From the NCBI RefSeq assembly GCF_018918265.1, contig NZ_JAHLQC010000021.1:1-60621 (forward strand): DNA of 60,621 nucleotides, given 5' to 3'. The DNA comes from Falcatimonas sp. MSJ-15 (GTDB lineage: Bacteria; Bacillota; Clostridia; Lachnospirales; Lachnospiraceae). The position numbers and the translations under genes were made by a program. Of this stretch, positions 1 through 9,200 are shown in pieces. The notes beneath the pieces were generated by a model. It was given only the letters and a program-made list of their open reading frames with translations. It did no database searches and was not told the origin of the DNA. The first letter of the stretch is position 1, and the number at the start of each line of letters is the position of its first letter.

Positions 1-1
1 C

Positions 2-49
2 CGTAACTTTGAGAATTTTAGAAATAGAATTTTGCTATCAACGACTTAG
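2..49 (+). CDS. ISL3-type transposase, C-terminal fragment
   Basis: The first bases encode RNFENFRNRILLSTT followed by TAG at 47-49. The NF-x-NF-x-NRI pattern resembles the C-terminus of ISL3-family transposases as I remember them. The rest of the gene lies outside the window. A hairpin and an ISL3-like terminal repeat follow directly, which supports the reading. Only 15 residues are visible, so the family call leans mainly on the flanking terminal repeat. Confidence 0.55.
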   Translation, partial: RNFENFRNRILLSTT

Positions 50-60
50 TTATATTAAAG

Positions 61-85
61 AAACCTGATGCTTATGCACCAGGTT
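61..85 (+). terminator. Hairpin after the ISL3 transposase
   Basis: AAACCTGATGC pairs with GCACCAGGTTT around a TTAT loop with one A-C mismatch. It lies 12 nt after the transposase stop and inside the IS end. It probably ends transposase transcription or insulates the element; there is no long T-tract. Confidence 0.4.
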
Positions 86-86
86 T

Positions 87-124
87 CCAATATGGGATTT
101 TACCCCCGCTCTTGACAAAGAGCC
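87..124 (-). mobile_element. ISL3-type terminal inverted repeat (right end)
   Basis: Read on the minus strand from 124, the sequence begins GGCTCTTTGTCAAGAG and continues GGGGGTAAAAT. This is the GGCTCTTTGTCA-type terminus typical of ISL3-family elements. It marks the right boundary of an IS that extends left out of the window. A diverged copy of the same terminus lies at 60417-60443. Confidence 0.6.
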
Positions 125-127
125 ATT

Positions 128-173
128 AAAAAGACAGATGAGTTAATTACATATATTGCTCATCTGTCTTTTT
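128..173 (-). terminator. Terminator after glgA
   Basis: AAAAAGACAGATGAG and CTCATCTGTCTTTTT form a perfect 15-bp stem with A/T flanks on both strands, 57 nt beyond the glgA stop. It is an intrinsic terminator and could work in both directions. Confidence 0.85.
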
Positions 174-229
174 TAATCTATACACTTTAACTTATGTATA
201 ATAACCTATACAACATACTTTGCATTATA

Positions 230-1666
230 CTACAGTGTATCATATAATTCTTCATATTTCTTTGCCGAAGTCTTCCATGAAAAATCAGCTTTCATAGCTC
301 TGTCAACAATCTTATTCCACTCACGTTTTCTATCATAATAGATTCTCTCAGCATATCTTATTGTTGAAAGCATCTCGTGAGCATTATAATTAGCAAATGA
401 GAAACCTGTTCCTTTGCTCTCGTACTCATTATATGGTTCAACAGTATCTTTTAATCCACCTGTCTCTCTTACAATCGGAACAGTTCCATATCTAAGGCTC
501 ATAAGCTGGCTTAATCCACATGGTTCAAATAATGAAGGCATTAAAAATGCATCACATGAAGAATATATCTTATGACTCATCTCTTCTGAATAGTAGATAT
601 TAGCTGATACTTTATTACCATACTTCCATGCAAAATGTCTGAACATATTCTCATATCTTGCCTCACCTGTACCAAGAACAACTATCTGAACAGCATCATT
701 ACAAAGTTCGTCCATAACACACTGGATAAGATCGAAACCTTTCTGATCAGTAAGTCTTGATACAATACCAATCATAAATACTTTATCATTCTGTTCAAGT
801 CCAAGTTCAGCCTGAAGTGCTCTCTTGTTTTTAATCTTTTCTTTTCTAAATGTAATCTGATTATAATTTTTGACTATATATCTATCTGTCGCCGGATTAT
901 ATACATTATAATCAATTCCATTAACAATTCCCCACAGATCATTAGATCTAGCACACATAAGACCATTAAGTCCTTCACCATAAAAATCAGTCTTAATCTC
1001 TTGTGCATATGTCTCACTTACAGTTGTAATCTTATCTGCATATACAAGACCACCTTTTAAGAGATTACCATCCTTATATGATTCAAGCTTGTCTGGTGTA
1101 AAGAAATACTCTGAAAGTCCTGAGATATTCTTAACTGTATCAATATCCCATACACCCTGAAACTTAAGATTATGTATTGTCATTATCGACTTTATATCTC
1201 TAAAGAATTCGCCTTCATGGAATCTCTCCTTAAGATATACAGGCACAAGTCCTGTCTGCCAGTCATGGCAATGCACAATATCCGGTCTGAAATCAAGTAA
1301 TGGCATAGCTGAAAGTGCTGCTTTACTAAAGAAAGCGAATTTCTCAATATCCCACTTTGTATCGCCATAAGGTGCCTGACCACTGAAATAATATTCATTA
1401 TCTATAAAATAGAATTTCACACCTTCATATTCAGTCTCAAGTACGCCAACATACTGTGTTTTCCATGCAATATCAAGATAAAAATGCGTTCTATATCTAA
1501 GCATATCCTTATATTCCTGTTTCATACACATATATTTTGGCAATATAACTCTTACATCATATTTCTCCTTGTCAAAATATTTTGGTAATGAGCCCGCAAC
1601 ATCAGCAAGACCACCTGTTTTAATAAAAGGTACAGCTTCTGATGTAATAAATAAAACATTCTTCAT
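230..1666 (-). CDS. glgA: Glycogen synthase (ADP-glucose type, GT5)
   Basis: This cytoplasmic enzyme adds glucose from ADP-glucose to the non-reducing end of alpha-1,4-glucan. The 478 residues are full length for bacterial GlgA. The N-terminal substrate loop KTGGLADVAGSLP (residues 17-29) and the C-terminal glycosyltransferase signature with FEPCGLSQ and TGGLKDTV are both present. GGAGG lies 9 nt before the ATG, and a TATAAT -10 candidate lies at 1703-1708. It stands alone with its own terminator and no other glycogen gene is nearby, so the rest of the pathway must be elsewhere. It is adjacent to an ISL3 end. Confidence 0.97.
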   Translation of the reverse strand: MKNVLFITSEAVPFIKTGGLADVAGSLPKYFDKEKYDVRVILPKYMCMKQEYKDMLRYRTHFYLDIAWKTQYVGVLETEYEGVKFYFIDNEYYFSGQAPYGDTKWDIEKFAFFSKAALSAMPLLDFRPDIVHCHDWQTGLVPVYLKERFHEGEFFRDIKSIMTIHNLKFQGVWDIDTVKNISGLSEYFFTPDKLESYKDGNLLKGGLVYADKITTVSETYAQEIKTDFYGEGLNGLMCARSNDLWGIVNGIDYNVYNPATDRYIVKNYNQITFRKEKIKNKRALQAELGLEQNDKVFMIGIVSRLTDQKGFDLIQCVMDELCNDAVQIVVLGTGEARYENMFRHFAWKYGNKVSANIYYSEEMSHKIYSSCDAFLMPSLFEPCGLSQLMSLRYGTVPIVRETGGLKDTVEPYNEYESKGTGFSFANYNAHEMLSTIRYAERIYYDRKREWNKIVDRAMKADFSWKTSAKKYEELYDTL

Positions 1667-1770
1667 TCCACAATTCCTCCCATACTTTTACATCTCCCTC
1701 TTATTATACCTTATAATATAAATAAATTAAAGGTAAAACAAGAAATATTATGTACAATTTTAAGAAATTG

Positions 1771-2562
1771 TTAATTTGCTCGTTCCAAATTGAGTTTATC
1801 TACAATAAGTGCTACAAATTCTGAGTTTGTCGGTTTTCCCTTGCACTTATTAATTGTATATGAAAATATACTGTCAATTGTATCTATCTTTCCTCTTGTC
1901 CATGCCACTTCAATCGCATGTCTTATTGCTCTTTCAACACGACTTGGTGTTGTTGCATTCTTCTTAGCTATTGCAGGATACAAAATCTTTGTGATACTCT
2001 CTAACATCTCACTGTCATTATATGACATAATAATCGCATCTCGAAGATATTGATATCCTTTTATATGTGCAGGAACACCAAGTTCATGTATTATCTCTGT
2101 CACTTTTGTCTCAATTCTTCTGTCATTTTCTGGCATATTCATATTCACATTAGCGGTAACAACAGCGATATCTTTTTTTGCTTCCTTATCCCCATACTGT
2201 TTAATTCGTGCAATTAGATGTTCATTATCAAAAGGTTTTATTATATAATAATCTGCTCCTTTCGAAAATGCTTCGACTGTAATCTCGTCTTTTGCAACCC
2301 CTGATACCATAATAAATACCGGAACTTTCTTTATGTCTTTATCATTTCTGACATTTTCTATTACATTTATTCCATCTTTTCCCGGCATACATAGATCAAG
2401 AAGCACTACATCCGGTTCCTGTTTCTTAATAAGACTTATTATCTCATTGCCATCTCTTGCATCCCCAATTACTTCAATGTCGTTATCTGTCTTTAGTATG
2501 TTGTATAAAAGTTCTCTCATCCTCTCGTTATCATCTGCTATTGCCACATTCAATCTCGCCAT
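1771..2562 (-). CDS. spo0A: Sporulation response regulator Spo0A
   Basis: This is the master regulator of entry into sporulation. The N-terminal receiver domain (residues 1-125) has the acidic pocket D10-D11, the phosphoacceptor D56 in [10 protein letters not shown] and a conserved lysine in IIKPF. The C-terminal DNA-binding domain carries the [15 protein letters not shown] recognition segment. Length (263) is normal. GGAGG precedes the ATG. Upstream are a promoter and two TGTCGAA-like boxes, suggesting autoregulation. In many Clostridia spoIVB lies immediately upstream; here about 10 kb of other genes separates them. Confidence 0.98.
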   Translation of the reverse strand: MARLNVAIADDNERMRELLYNILKTDNDIEVIGDARDGNEIISLIKKQEPDVVLLDLCMPGKDGINVIENVRNDKDIKKVPVFIMVSGVAKDEITVEAFSKGADYYIIKPFDNEHLIARIKQYGDKEAKKDIAVVTANVNMNMPENDRRIETKVTEIIHELGVPAHIKGYQYLRDAIIMSYNDSEMLESITKILYPAIAKKNATTPSRVERAIRHAIEVAWTRGKIDTIDSIFSYTINKCKGKPTNSEFVALIVDKLNLERAN

Positions 2563-2614
2563 TTTAAAGAAATTCCTCCCTGCATATTTCTACTATATAT
2601 TTTCTATATTTAAC

Positions 2615-2679
2615 ATTATACCTTTATACAGTGATATCTTGCAAGAATTAATGCTCGCAACATACGACACTATTCGACA
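2615..2679 (-). promoter_or_regulatory. spo0A promoter with two candidate Spo0A boxes
   Basis: On the minus strand TTGCAA (2639-2644), 18 nt and TATAAT (2615-2620) form a sigma-A-like promoter. Just upstream are TGTCGAA (2673-2679) and TGTCGTA (2663-2669), with starts 10 bp apart, one helical turn. TGTCGAA is the known core of the Spo0A box. Autoregulation is inferred. Confidence 0.55.
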
Positions 2680-2744
2680 TATATTCTATACTCAATTCCA
2701 TTATTTGTATACATTATCTATGCAATTTCAAGTAAAAAATATAA

Positions 2745-4805
2745 TTATGCTTCTTCATATCCTCTTACGAACACACTCATCTCGCCTTCCCCTCTATTCG
2801 CCCATTGAAAATATGGAACAAACGTAATATCAAATGGCTCATACTCATCTTCAATGTCTGCATCATAATATAATTGTCTATTATTATTGTCTAAATACTG
2901 TTTTTTGTCATTGTTAATATCATCATCAAGTCTTATTTTTCTTCCATTAGCAATAATTTTCTTAGTCTTATTGGCAAAAATATCATTATCGCAAACAGTA
3001 AGTTCAGCCTTTTTTGACAACTCAATCAGATGAAGATTTGCACCATTATCAGCTTCCTCCATACAATATACAAGCGGACCTCTTACAACAGCATATTTAC
3101 CTATTTCTTCTCTCACACGTCTATCTGCCTTGACAATCGCCGGTTTCATATCAAAATCGACTTCAATTACTGTCTCTTTTTCAAACATCTTAGTAATGTA
3201 TATATATCCATCTTTTATAATAATCTCATCATCAGTCACATTCTTAAGTGAATATATATTATTGCACCAATAAGGTATTCTTAATGCCAAAGTTGTCCTA
3301 ACAGGTTCATCTGCTAATACTGTAATCTTTACATTTCCATCTTTTAGAAGATTGGCATCCGTTGATATATTAAGAACCTTTTGATTAACAATTCTCTTAA
3401 ACTCGCTTTTTACATATAGATTGAAGAATAATATATCTTCATTTTCTGTATAGATATATGTATTAAAAGATCCTATAATTCTCGCTATATTAGGCGGACA
3501 ACATGCACATCCAAACCATTTTTGTCTTATTGGTTTGACATGAAATTTACGTTCATCAAGATGACATGCTTTTGGAACAACAGATAAGGGGTTAACATAG
3601 AAAAAGCTCCTGCCATCTTCTGCCATACCACTTAATATTCCATTATAGAATACTCTCTCCATCGTATCCGCATATTTAGAATCCGGTCTTATCTCTAACA
3701 TTCTTCTTGCAAAAAAAGCCAGTCCTATCGAAGCACATGTCTCTGCATAAGCTGTATCATCCGGAAGATCATATTCAAATGAGAATGCTTCACCTATATG
3801 AGTTCCACCGATTCCACCTGTTATATACATCTTTTTTCTTATTATATTATTAAATATCTTCTCACATGCTTCATACAATTCATCATCATCAGTAAGTTTT
3901 GCAAGATCTGCCATTCCTGAGTATAGATATACTGCTCTTACTGCATGTCCAACAGCCTCATCCTGTCTTCTTACCGGTCTGTGTGCCTGATGATACTGAT
4001 AACGTTCGCTCTTTTTGTCATCTTTAATTCCATGCTCTATATCAAAATAGTATGGTCTTTTTCCACGCTCATCAATTAGATATTTGCATAGATTAAGATA
4101 TCTAATCTCCTTTGTCACATTATATAATCTGATAAGTGCCATCTCAGCAATCTCATGTCCTGGATATCCATGTATCTGATTATCAGCCGGACCAAACTTT
4201 TCACATAACAAATCTGCATATTTTTTCACAGCATTAAGCAATTTATCTTTGCCTGTTACTTCATAATATGCTACTGCACCTTCGCACAGATGTCCAAAGC
4301 AATAAAACTCGTGATGATCTCTAAGATTTGTAAAACGTTTATCCGGATTATTAATGATATAATATGTATCAAGATATCCATCATCCATAGCAGCTGCACA
4401 TACTATATCAATCGCTTCATCTGCAATCTTTTCAAGTTCTTTGTCCGGATAATTGTTAAGTGAATAACTTACTGCTTCTATCCATTTTGCAAAATCACTA
4501 TCCTGAAATACGAATCCATAGAATTTATCTTCAAGATTATCATAATCTTTAGGTAAAGTTTCAAATATATCTGTCGGAAATACCGGTGTCACTTCACCTG
4601 ATTTTCTTCTCTTAATGAGTTCACCTGCAAGTCTGTAATTTCTCATGCAAAAGCTCTTCGCTGCTTCAGGAATTCTATCATTAAGTGCATCCCACTGATA
4701 TGGAATTACATTCTCTCTTATCAGTCTTATCTGATTACTCCAGAATTCATCCTTAACCTTAACATCTGATATTGTAAGTGTATGTGTATAATTATTCTTG
4801 TTCAA
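2745..4805 (-). CDS. GH127-type beta-L-arabinofuranosidase (DUF1680)
   Basis: Predicted to remove terminal beta-L-arabinofuranose from plant glycans. The 686-residue protein has the family zinc/cysteine active site: E355 and C357 in AETCAS, and C435-C436 in CACCPPN, matching the Glu/Cys and Cys-Cys pairs of the characterised enzyme HypBA1. There is no signal peptide, so it is cytoplasmic and probably acts on imported oligosaccharides. The start codon is TTG with a strong AAGGGGG about 7 nt upstream; it overlaps the TGA of a short upstream frame. No transporter or other arabinose gene is adjacent. The exact substrate is inferred. Confidence 0.88.
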   Translation of the reverse strand: MNKNNYTHTLTISDVKVKDEFWSNQIRLIRENVIPYQWDALNDRIPEAAKSFCMRNYRLAGELIKRRKSGEVTPVFPTDIFETLPKDYDNLEDKFYGFVFQDSDFAKWIEAVSYSLNNYPDKELEKIADEAIDIVCAAAMDDGYLDTYYIINNPDKRFTNLRDHHEFYCFGHLCEGAVAYYEVTGKDKLLNAVKKYADLLCEKFGPADNQIHGYPGHEIAEMALIRLYNVTKEIRYLNLCKYLIDERGKRPYYFDIEHGIKDDKKSERYQYHQAHRPVRRQDEAVGHAVRAVYLYSGMADLAKLTDDDELYEACEKIFNNIIRKKMYITGGIGGTHIGEAFSFEYDLPDDTAYAETCASIGLAFFARRMLEIRPDSKYADTMERVFYNGILSGMAEDGRSFFYVNPLSVVPKACHLDERKFHVKPIRQKWFGCACCPPNIARIIGSFNTYIYTENEDILFFNLYVKSEFKRIVNQKVLNISTDANLLKDGNVKITVLADEPVRTTLALRIPYWCNNIYSLKNVTDDEIIIKDGYIYITKMFEKETVIEVDFDMKPAIVKADRRVREEIGKYAVVRGPLVYCMEEADNGANLHLIELSKKAELTVCDNDIFANKTKKIIANGRKIRLDDDINNDKKQYLDNNNRQLYYDADIEDEYEPFDITFVPYFQWANRGEGEMSVFVRGYEEA

Positions 4806-4903
4806 AATGTTTCCCCCTTGGCGTTTTTAGTTTTAATTTTGTTCATTTCCATGATTTTGTTCATTTCCATGATTTCCATAATTTTGTTCATTTTTAGTTT
4901 CAT
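4802..4903 (-). CDS. Possible 33-codon leader peptide upstream of the GH127 gene
   Basis: A short open frame begins MKLKMNKIMEIMEMNKI and repeats MEMNKI because the DNA holds direct 18-bp repeats (4836-4853 and 4854-4871). Its TGA overlaps the TTG start of the GH127 gene (TTGA), the arrangement used for translational coupling. I see no convincing ribosome binding site, so it may be only a repeat-generated open frame. Confidence 0.25.
   Translation of the reverse strand: MKLKMNKIMEIMEMNKIMEMNKIKTKNAKGETF
4836..4871. repeat. Two perfect 18-bp direct repeats with a partial third copy
   Basis: ATTTTGTTCATTTCCATG occurs twice head to tail, and a partial copy follows at about 4881-4895. It lies within the 433-bp gap 4806-5238, which also contains a terminator and an IS605-type palindrome. 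Confidence 0.85.
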
Positions 4904-5006
4904 TTTTTCAGGTTTTACATTCCCGGTTGTCAATTTTCTAGTTATACATTCCTAGCTTTCACTTTTTATTTTGTTTTTAGTTTTTTGTCAACTATTTTAA
5001 TTATAC

Positions 5007-5046
5007 AAAAAGATTGATGAATTACAATATATTCATCAATCTTTTT
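5007..5046 (-). terminator. Terminator after the surface protein gene
   Basis: AAAAAGATTGATGAAT and ATTCATCAATCTTTTT form a 16-bp perfect stem with an 8-nt loop and T-tracts on both strands. It lies about 190 nt beyond the stop at 5239. Confidence 0.85.
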
Positions 5047-5122
5047 TAAGTTTCGTTATAATATTTTATTAAAATATGTATAATTGATATTCTATATGAT
5101 GTAAGGCATCACTGTCAACTCC

Positions 5123-5142
5123 CCACCACCTAAAGGTAGTGG
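5123..5142. mobile_element. Orphan IS605-type end palindrome
   Basis: CCACCACCT, an AA loop and AGGTAGTGG form a 9-bp hairpin; on the minus strand the odd pair is a G-T wobble. This stem/loop size matches both ends of the tnpB element at 10463-12411. On the minus strand it is followed by GGAGTTGACAG, resembling the GTTGACA beyond the tnpB element right-end palindrome. No transposase is attached. Confidence 0.45.
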
Positions 5143-5238
5143 ACTTCCGCCTATGACAAACGAAAGGATTTTATATATGAATATCTCTCACTATCTGACT
5201 ACATATATAATCTTGTTAGATATTATATTACTCATATA

Positions 5239-8200
5239 TTATTTGTTACTCTTTCTCTTACGCTGATTAGACATATATACAAGCAATGATACTATAACTG
5301 CTAATGATACTATTGCAATTATTGACATTACTACTGGTGATACGCTATCATCGCCTGTTTTTACAAGGCCTGCTCCGATTACACCTGTATTCTTATTCTT
5401 ATCAGTATTCTCTTCTTCTGTTGCAAGAATCTCTGGTTTCTTAGTTATATTCTCATTAAGCACACCAGTATCTTCTGTTGCATTAATCTCTTCATTCTTC
5501 TTGGTTGTTATCTCTGCAGTTGTTATCTCTGCAGTTGTTGTCTCTTCCTGAGTTTCTCTTGTTGTTTCTTCTGGAAGAACTTCATTTCTTTTTAATTTAA
5601 TCTTAATACCTGAAGCATATCCTATTGAATCAAAATCTGTATAATATACACTATCAGCTGTTATATTCTCATCAAGTACCATTGATTTACCATTCTTTAT
5701 AAGTGAAACTGCATTAGTTATAGTCTGTTCACCAGACTCTGTAATCTTAGAAACAGCAGTTGTAAATTCTACAACCAATGGAGTTCTCGCAAGTTCACTG
5801 CCAATCTTAAAAGAAAATCTGTCATAATCTTTTACAAGTTCTAAAAGTTTATCTTCACTAATCTGTTCACCTTTTTCAAATGAACCATCTGATGCTACTT
5901 TTGCTTCATATACTTTAAATGTATCTGGATATAATTCAAGGTTTTCTGCAAGGATATCGCTTACTGTATATCCTGCAAAGTTAACACTATCTCTGTTAAG
6001 TTCAATAGACCAATCTGTCTCAAATACACCAGTTGCTTCATTGTAGAATGTTTCTTTTCCTGATTTTGTAACAGGTACAAGATTATCATTCTGCTTTGCA
6101 CTTACTTCAATAGATGCTACATTGCCATCACTAAAAGGTACTCCTTCTATATCGCCAGTAAGAACTGCTTTATTCTCTACTGTAACACCATTAACAACAT
6201 AGTCTTCACTTATTCTGGCATCTTCTTTTAACTCAGTTGTATAATATATGTCATATCTGTCATTCTTAATATCAATGCTGTCATCTAATGGTTTTATCTG
6301 TAATTCAATATTAGATGTTGAAGCTGTATATGATATAAGTACATTAGCAACTTCAAAAGAACCATTTACAGTTGTTCCTTCAACTGTTGGAAGAGGTATT
6401 CTCTTGCCTAATCTGTATTCCCTATCATTAATCTCAACTATATCAACAACAACTGTTGAGGTATCATCAGGAAGAATATCATTAATCTTGATATTCTCAA
6501 GAGGAAGATTATATGGATTAACAACAAACTTCCATTTATTACCATGGGCTGCATAATCATATCCATCAGCTACATTTTCTTTTGATATAAGTCTGTTTGA
6601 ATATTCAAGTGAAGCTGTTGCTTCTCTTATCTGATCCCCATACTCAACACTTGCTGTATTACTAAGTACAAGACCTGTTTTTTGCATTGCAAGTTTCTCA
6701 GGTGATGTAACTTTTGTCTCAACTGTAATTATATAATTTTCTGTAGCGTCTACATTGCCAAGATTAACATGAAGTATCTTATTATCTTCTGATATGCAAT
6801 AAGAAAATTCTCTATTACGGCATTCTTCTTCACTATCAACTCTATCAAGTGTAACTTCAGTTGCAAGACCATCTCCTGCAATCTCTTTAAGTACTGTAGA
6901 TATCTCTCCGGTATACTCCATACCTTCATCTGTCAAATCATCCGTTACAATTGTATAATCTGATTCGCCAAGAAGATTACCACATTCGTTAATTGAGATA
7001 TCAAATTTAACTTTCTGTGTATATGGATTGTAATCACCATTAACAGTTTTCTTAATTGCTCTAAAATAAAGAGTCTTTGTCACATCTGCATTGCCTTCTG
7101 GAATAGTTCCTATAATTCCATCTCCACTTTGTGCACTTCCCCACAGAATTCTTGCACTGTTAGAGATATCCACTCCTTCTGTAAGATTATCTGTTATATC
7201 AATAATATCTGTATAATACTTAATTGTAAAAGGACTATTTAATGCTTCTGAGTCAAGAGGAATTATAAGCACCTGGCCATCGCCATATGTATAATATGAT
7301 GGTCCTTCTAGTTCAAGGCTCTTGATTGTATCTATACTCATATTATCATATGAATATTCTTCACTTTCAAACTCACCAATATCAGTAAGTGTTCCTTTAT
7401 AATTATGTTCTGCATAATTATCATATGTTATAGTTATTGGCTTTTCATTACTAAATACATGGCTTTTTGTATCAGGAATATAATCAACTACATATACATC
7501 TTCACAATATGTAAAATATGTATTACCTTTTAATTCCCATTGCATGCTATGTCCATAATAACCTGCCTGTGCTCCGGATTTCGCAAAAAATTCTGTATTA
7601 TCAAATATCTTGCTTGTATCTTCGGCTGTTGCAAGAAGTTTCTTTTCAGTTGTTTCTTCTGAATCTTTAGCATATAGACTAACTGTATTATTAACTTCTA
7701 TTCCATCTTTGCTATTCTCAACATATTCAATATATTTATCTGATGTAAGTACTGCTTTTATAGTAAGTACTACCTCTTTTATATTATATTGTCTGTCTGG
7801 TATAACATAATTAATAACATCTTCTGATACTGCTTCTTCGCTAACTTCTTCTGTCTCTGATACTCCATTTTCATCATAAAATTCTGCACTTGCTGATACA
7901 AAATCAAGTTCATCAGGAAGCATATCTGTAATTGTATTACCTGCAAGTGAAACACCTGCTTCATTAGTCACAGCATTAATTGTATATGTAATTGTATTAC
8001 CCTCTACTTCTCCCACTTTGGATATCTCATAAGATTTGAGCTCTTCATCTTGTTTTTTATCATCATAGATATAAGATAATCTGTAGACATCTTCATTTTC
8101 TTCATAAGTAAGTTCTGTTTTTGTATGTTTTTTGGCATCTGATGACACATCGAGTGCGAACTTACATCCACATGCAACATCTTCAAGATCATATATACTC

Positions 8201-8679
8201 TTGCCATCAAGAATAATATTAATGTCTATTGTGTCATCCTGTGTTATAATCTCATAATCACCATAGTCTTCACCTGTCGCAGTAAGCAAATCACCACTAT
8301 CGGTCTCACCTACTGATATAGGATATTCGTCACTCTTTGCAAATGAACATGTATATACAAGTTCCATTCCGTCTTCGAGTTCATCACGCACTTCATCAAG
8401 CTGTTCATTATCAAGTTTTAAATCAACCGAAAATGGTACGTATTTGTTTTGTTCTTTTGTACTTGCCACTGAACCTGATTTGACAGTTGCTTCATCAACA
8501 ATATCTCCTACATAGGATAATACGGTCTTATTCCCCGCTGTCACTACTTTTACTGGAGTATTTCCGATTATCTTTTGTCTCTCTGCCGCTGTTATTATGC
8601 CATTACCGACACTACACAGTCCTGCGATCAGTGTCACTGCTACTACTGGTGACACAAGTCTTTTAAAGCGTTTTTTCAT
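5239..8679 (-). CDS. Large cell-surface protein with Ig-like repeats and sortase-type anchor
   Basis: The 1146-residue protein has an N-terminal signal peptide (KKRFKR, then a hydrophobic stretch to about residue 32). The long ectodomain contains recurring N-x-A/V-x-L beta-strand motifs (VNNTVSLY, ISNSARIL, LSNTASVE, VENKAVLT, ITNAVSLI), typical of DUF11/isopeptide-type fimbrial domains, so about five tandem domains. A Thr/Glu-rich linker (EETTRETQEETTT) precedes a C-terminal VKTGD, a hydrophobic span and RKRKSNK. The anchor lacks a clear LPxTG: LVKTGD is the nearest match. No sortase gene is nearby. A role in adhesion is inferred. It has its own terminator and a long AT-rich upstream region. 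Confidence 0.8.
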   Translation of the reverse strand: MKKRFKRLVSPVVAVTLIAGLCSVGNGIITAAERQKIIGNTPVKVVTAGNKTVLSYVGDIVDEATVKSGSVASTKEQNKYVPFSVDLKLDNEQLDEVRDELEDGMELVYTCSFAKSDEYPISVGETDSGDLLTATGEDYGDYEIITQDDTIDINIILDGKSIYDLEDVACGCKFALDVSSDAKKHTKTELTYEENEDVYRLSYIYDDKKQDEELKSYEISKVGEVEGNTITYTINAVTNEAGVSLAGNTITDMLPDELDFVSASAEFYDENGVSETEEVSEEAVSEDVINYVIPDRQYNIKEVVLTIKAVLTSDKYIEYVENSKDGIEVNNTVSLYAKDSEETTEKKLLATAEDTSKIFDNTEFFAKSGAQAGYYGHSMQWELKGNTYFTYCEDVYVVDYIPDTKSHVFSNEKPITITYDNYAEHNYKGTLTDIGEFESEEYSYDNMSIDTIKSLELEGPSYYTYGDGQVLIIPLDSEALNSPFTIKYYTDIIDITDNLTEGVDISNSARILWGSAQSGDGIIGTIPEGNADVTKTLYFRAIKKTVNGDYNPYTQKVKFDISINECGNLLGESDYTIVTDDLTDEGMEYTGEISTVLKEIAGDGLATEVTLDRVDSEEECRNREFSYCISEDNKILHVNLGNVDATENYIITVETKVTSPEKLAMQKTGLVLSNTASVEYGDQIREATASLEYSNRLISKENVADGYDYAAHGNKWKFVVNPYNLPLENIKINDILPDDTSTVVVDIVEINDREYRLGKRIPLPTVEGTTVNGSFEVANVLISYTASTSNIELQIKPLDDSIDIKNDRYDIYYTTELKEDARISEDYVVNGVTVENKAVLTGDIEGVPFSDGNVASIEVSAKQNDNLVPVTKSGKETFYNEATGVFETDWSIELNRDSVNFAGYTVSDILAENLELYPDTFKVYEAKVASDGSFEKGEQISEDKLLELVKDYDRFSFKIGSELARTPLVVEFTTAVSKITESGEQTITNAVSLIKNGKSMVLDENITADSVYYTDFDSIGYASGIKIKLKRNEVLPEETTRETQEETTTAEITTAEITTKKNEEINATEDTGVLNENITKKPEILATEEENTDKNKNTGVIGAGLVKTGDDSVSPVVMSIIAIVSLAVIVSLLVYMSNQRKRKSNK

Positions 8680-9010
8680 TTTGTTTCAGCCCCCTAATAT
8701 AATGTTACCTATTGCTGTCTGATAATTAAGTTAATCACCGACTATTTTTTCCATATCTGACATCATATCATACTATTTTACTTTAGTAAAGTTGTTTTAA
8801 AATATATTATTTCGGCTATTAGTAAAAGAAACTGAATATTGTATTTTGTTTTCCTAAATTTTACGCAAGTATATATACTATTTTGTAATATTTAGTTTTT
8901 CAGTTTTCTAATATATCCAAAGTTAATCATATAACATTCTACAATTTATATTGTTTTGTTCTATAATCTATCTTCTGTCATTACCTCTTACATTATATCT
9001 AATTTTTTTG
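8680..9010. other. AT-rich spacer upstream of the surface protein gene
   Basis: I see no gene in this stretch. It carries the ribosome binding site and presumably the promoter of the surface protein gene, and then grades into the 17-bp tandem array that follows truA. Confidence 0.5.
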
Positions 9011-9200
9011 ATATTTAATTTTCCTTAATATCTGGCTTTTCTTAATACCTAATTTTTCTCAATATCTGGCTTTTCTTTAATATATAACTTTCCTTAATAT
9101 CTGACTTTCTTTAATATATAACTTTCCTTAATATCTGGCTTTCCTTAATATCTGGCTTTCTAATAATTACATTTTCCTAATATCCAATTTTCTACTAATA
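9011..9200. repeat. Degenerate 17-bp tandem array ending at the truA stop
   Basis: About 11-12 imperfect copies of a 17-bp unit (best form ATATCTGGCTTTCCTTA) run head to tail, with alternating variants such as ATATATAACTTTCCTTA. The array reaches the truA stop codon at 9195. No unique spacers separate the units, so it is not a CRISPR. Confidence 0.8.

Noticed and set aside
2333..2827. A 164-residue plus-strand frame opposite spo0A
   Set aside because: It is antisense to spo0A and its promoter region, and its Ser/Leu/Ile-rich composition is typical of a reverse-strand shadow.
9011..9200. CRISPR array
   Set aside because: The units are directly adjacent, degenerate and lack spacers; no cas genes are present. 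The 38-bp array at 39900-40048 was rejected for the same reason.
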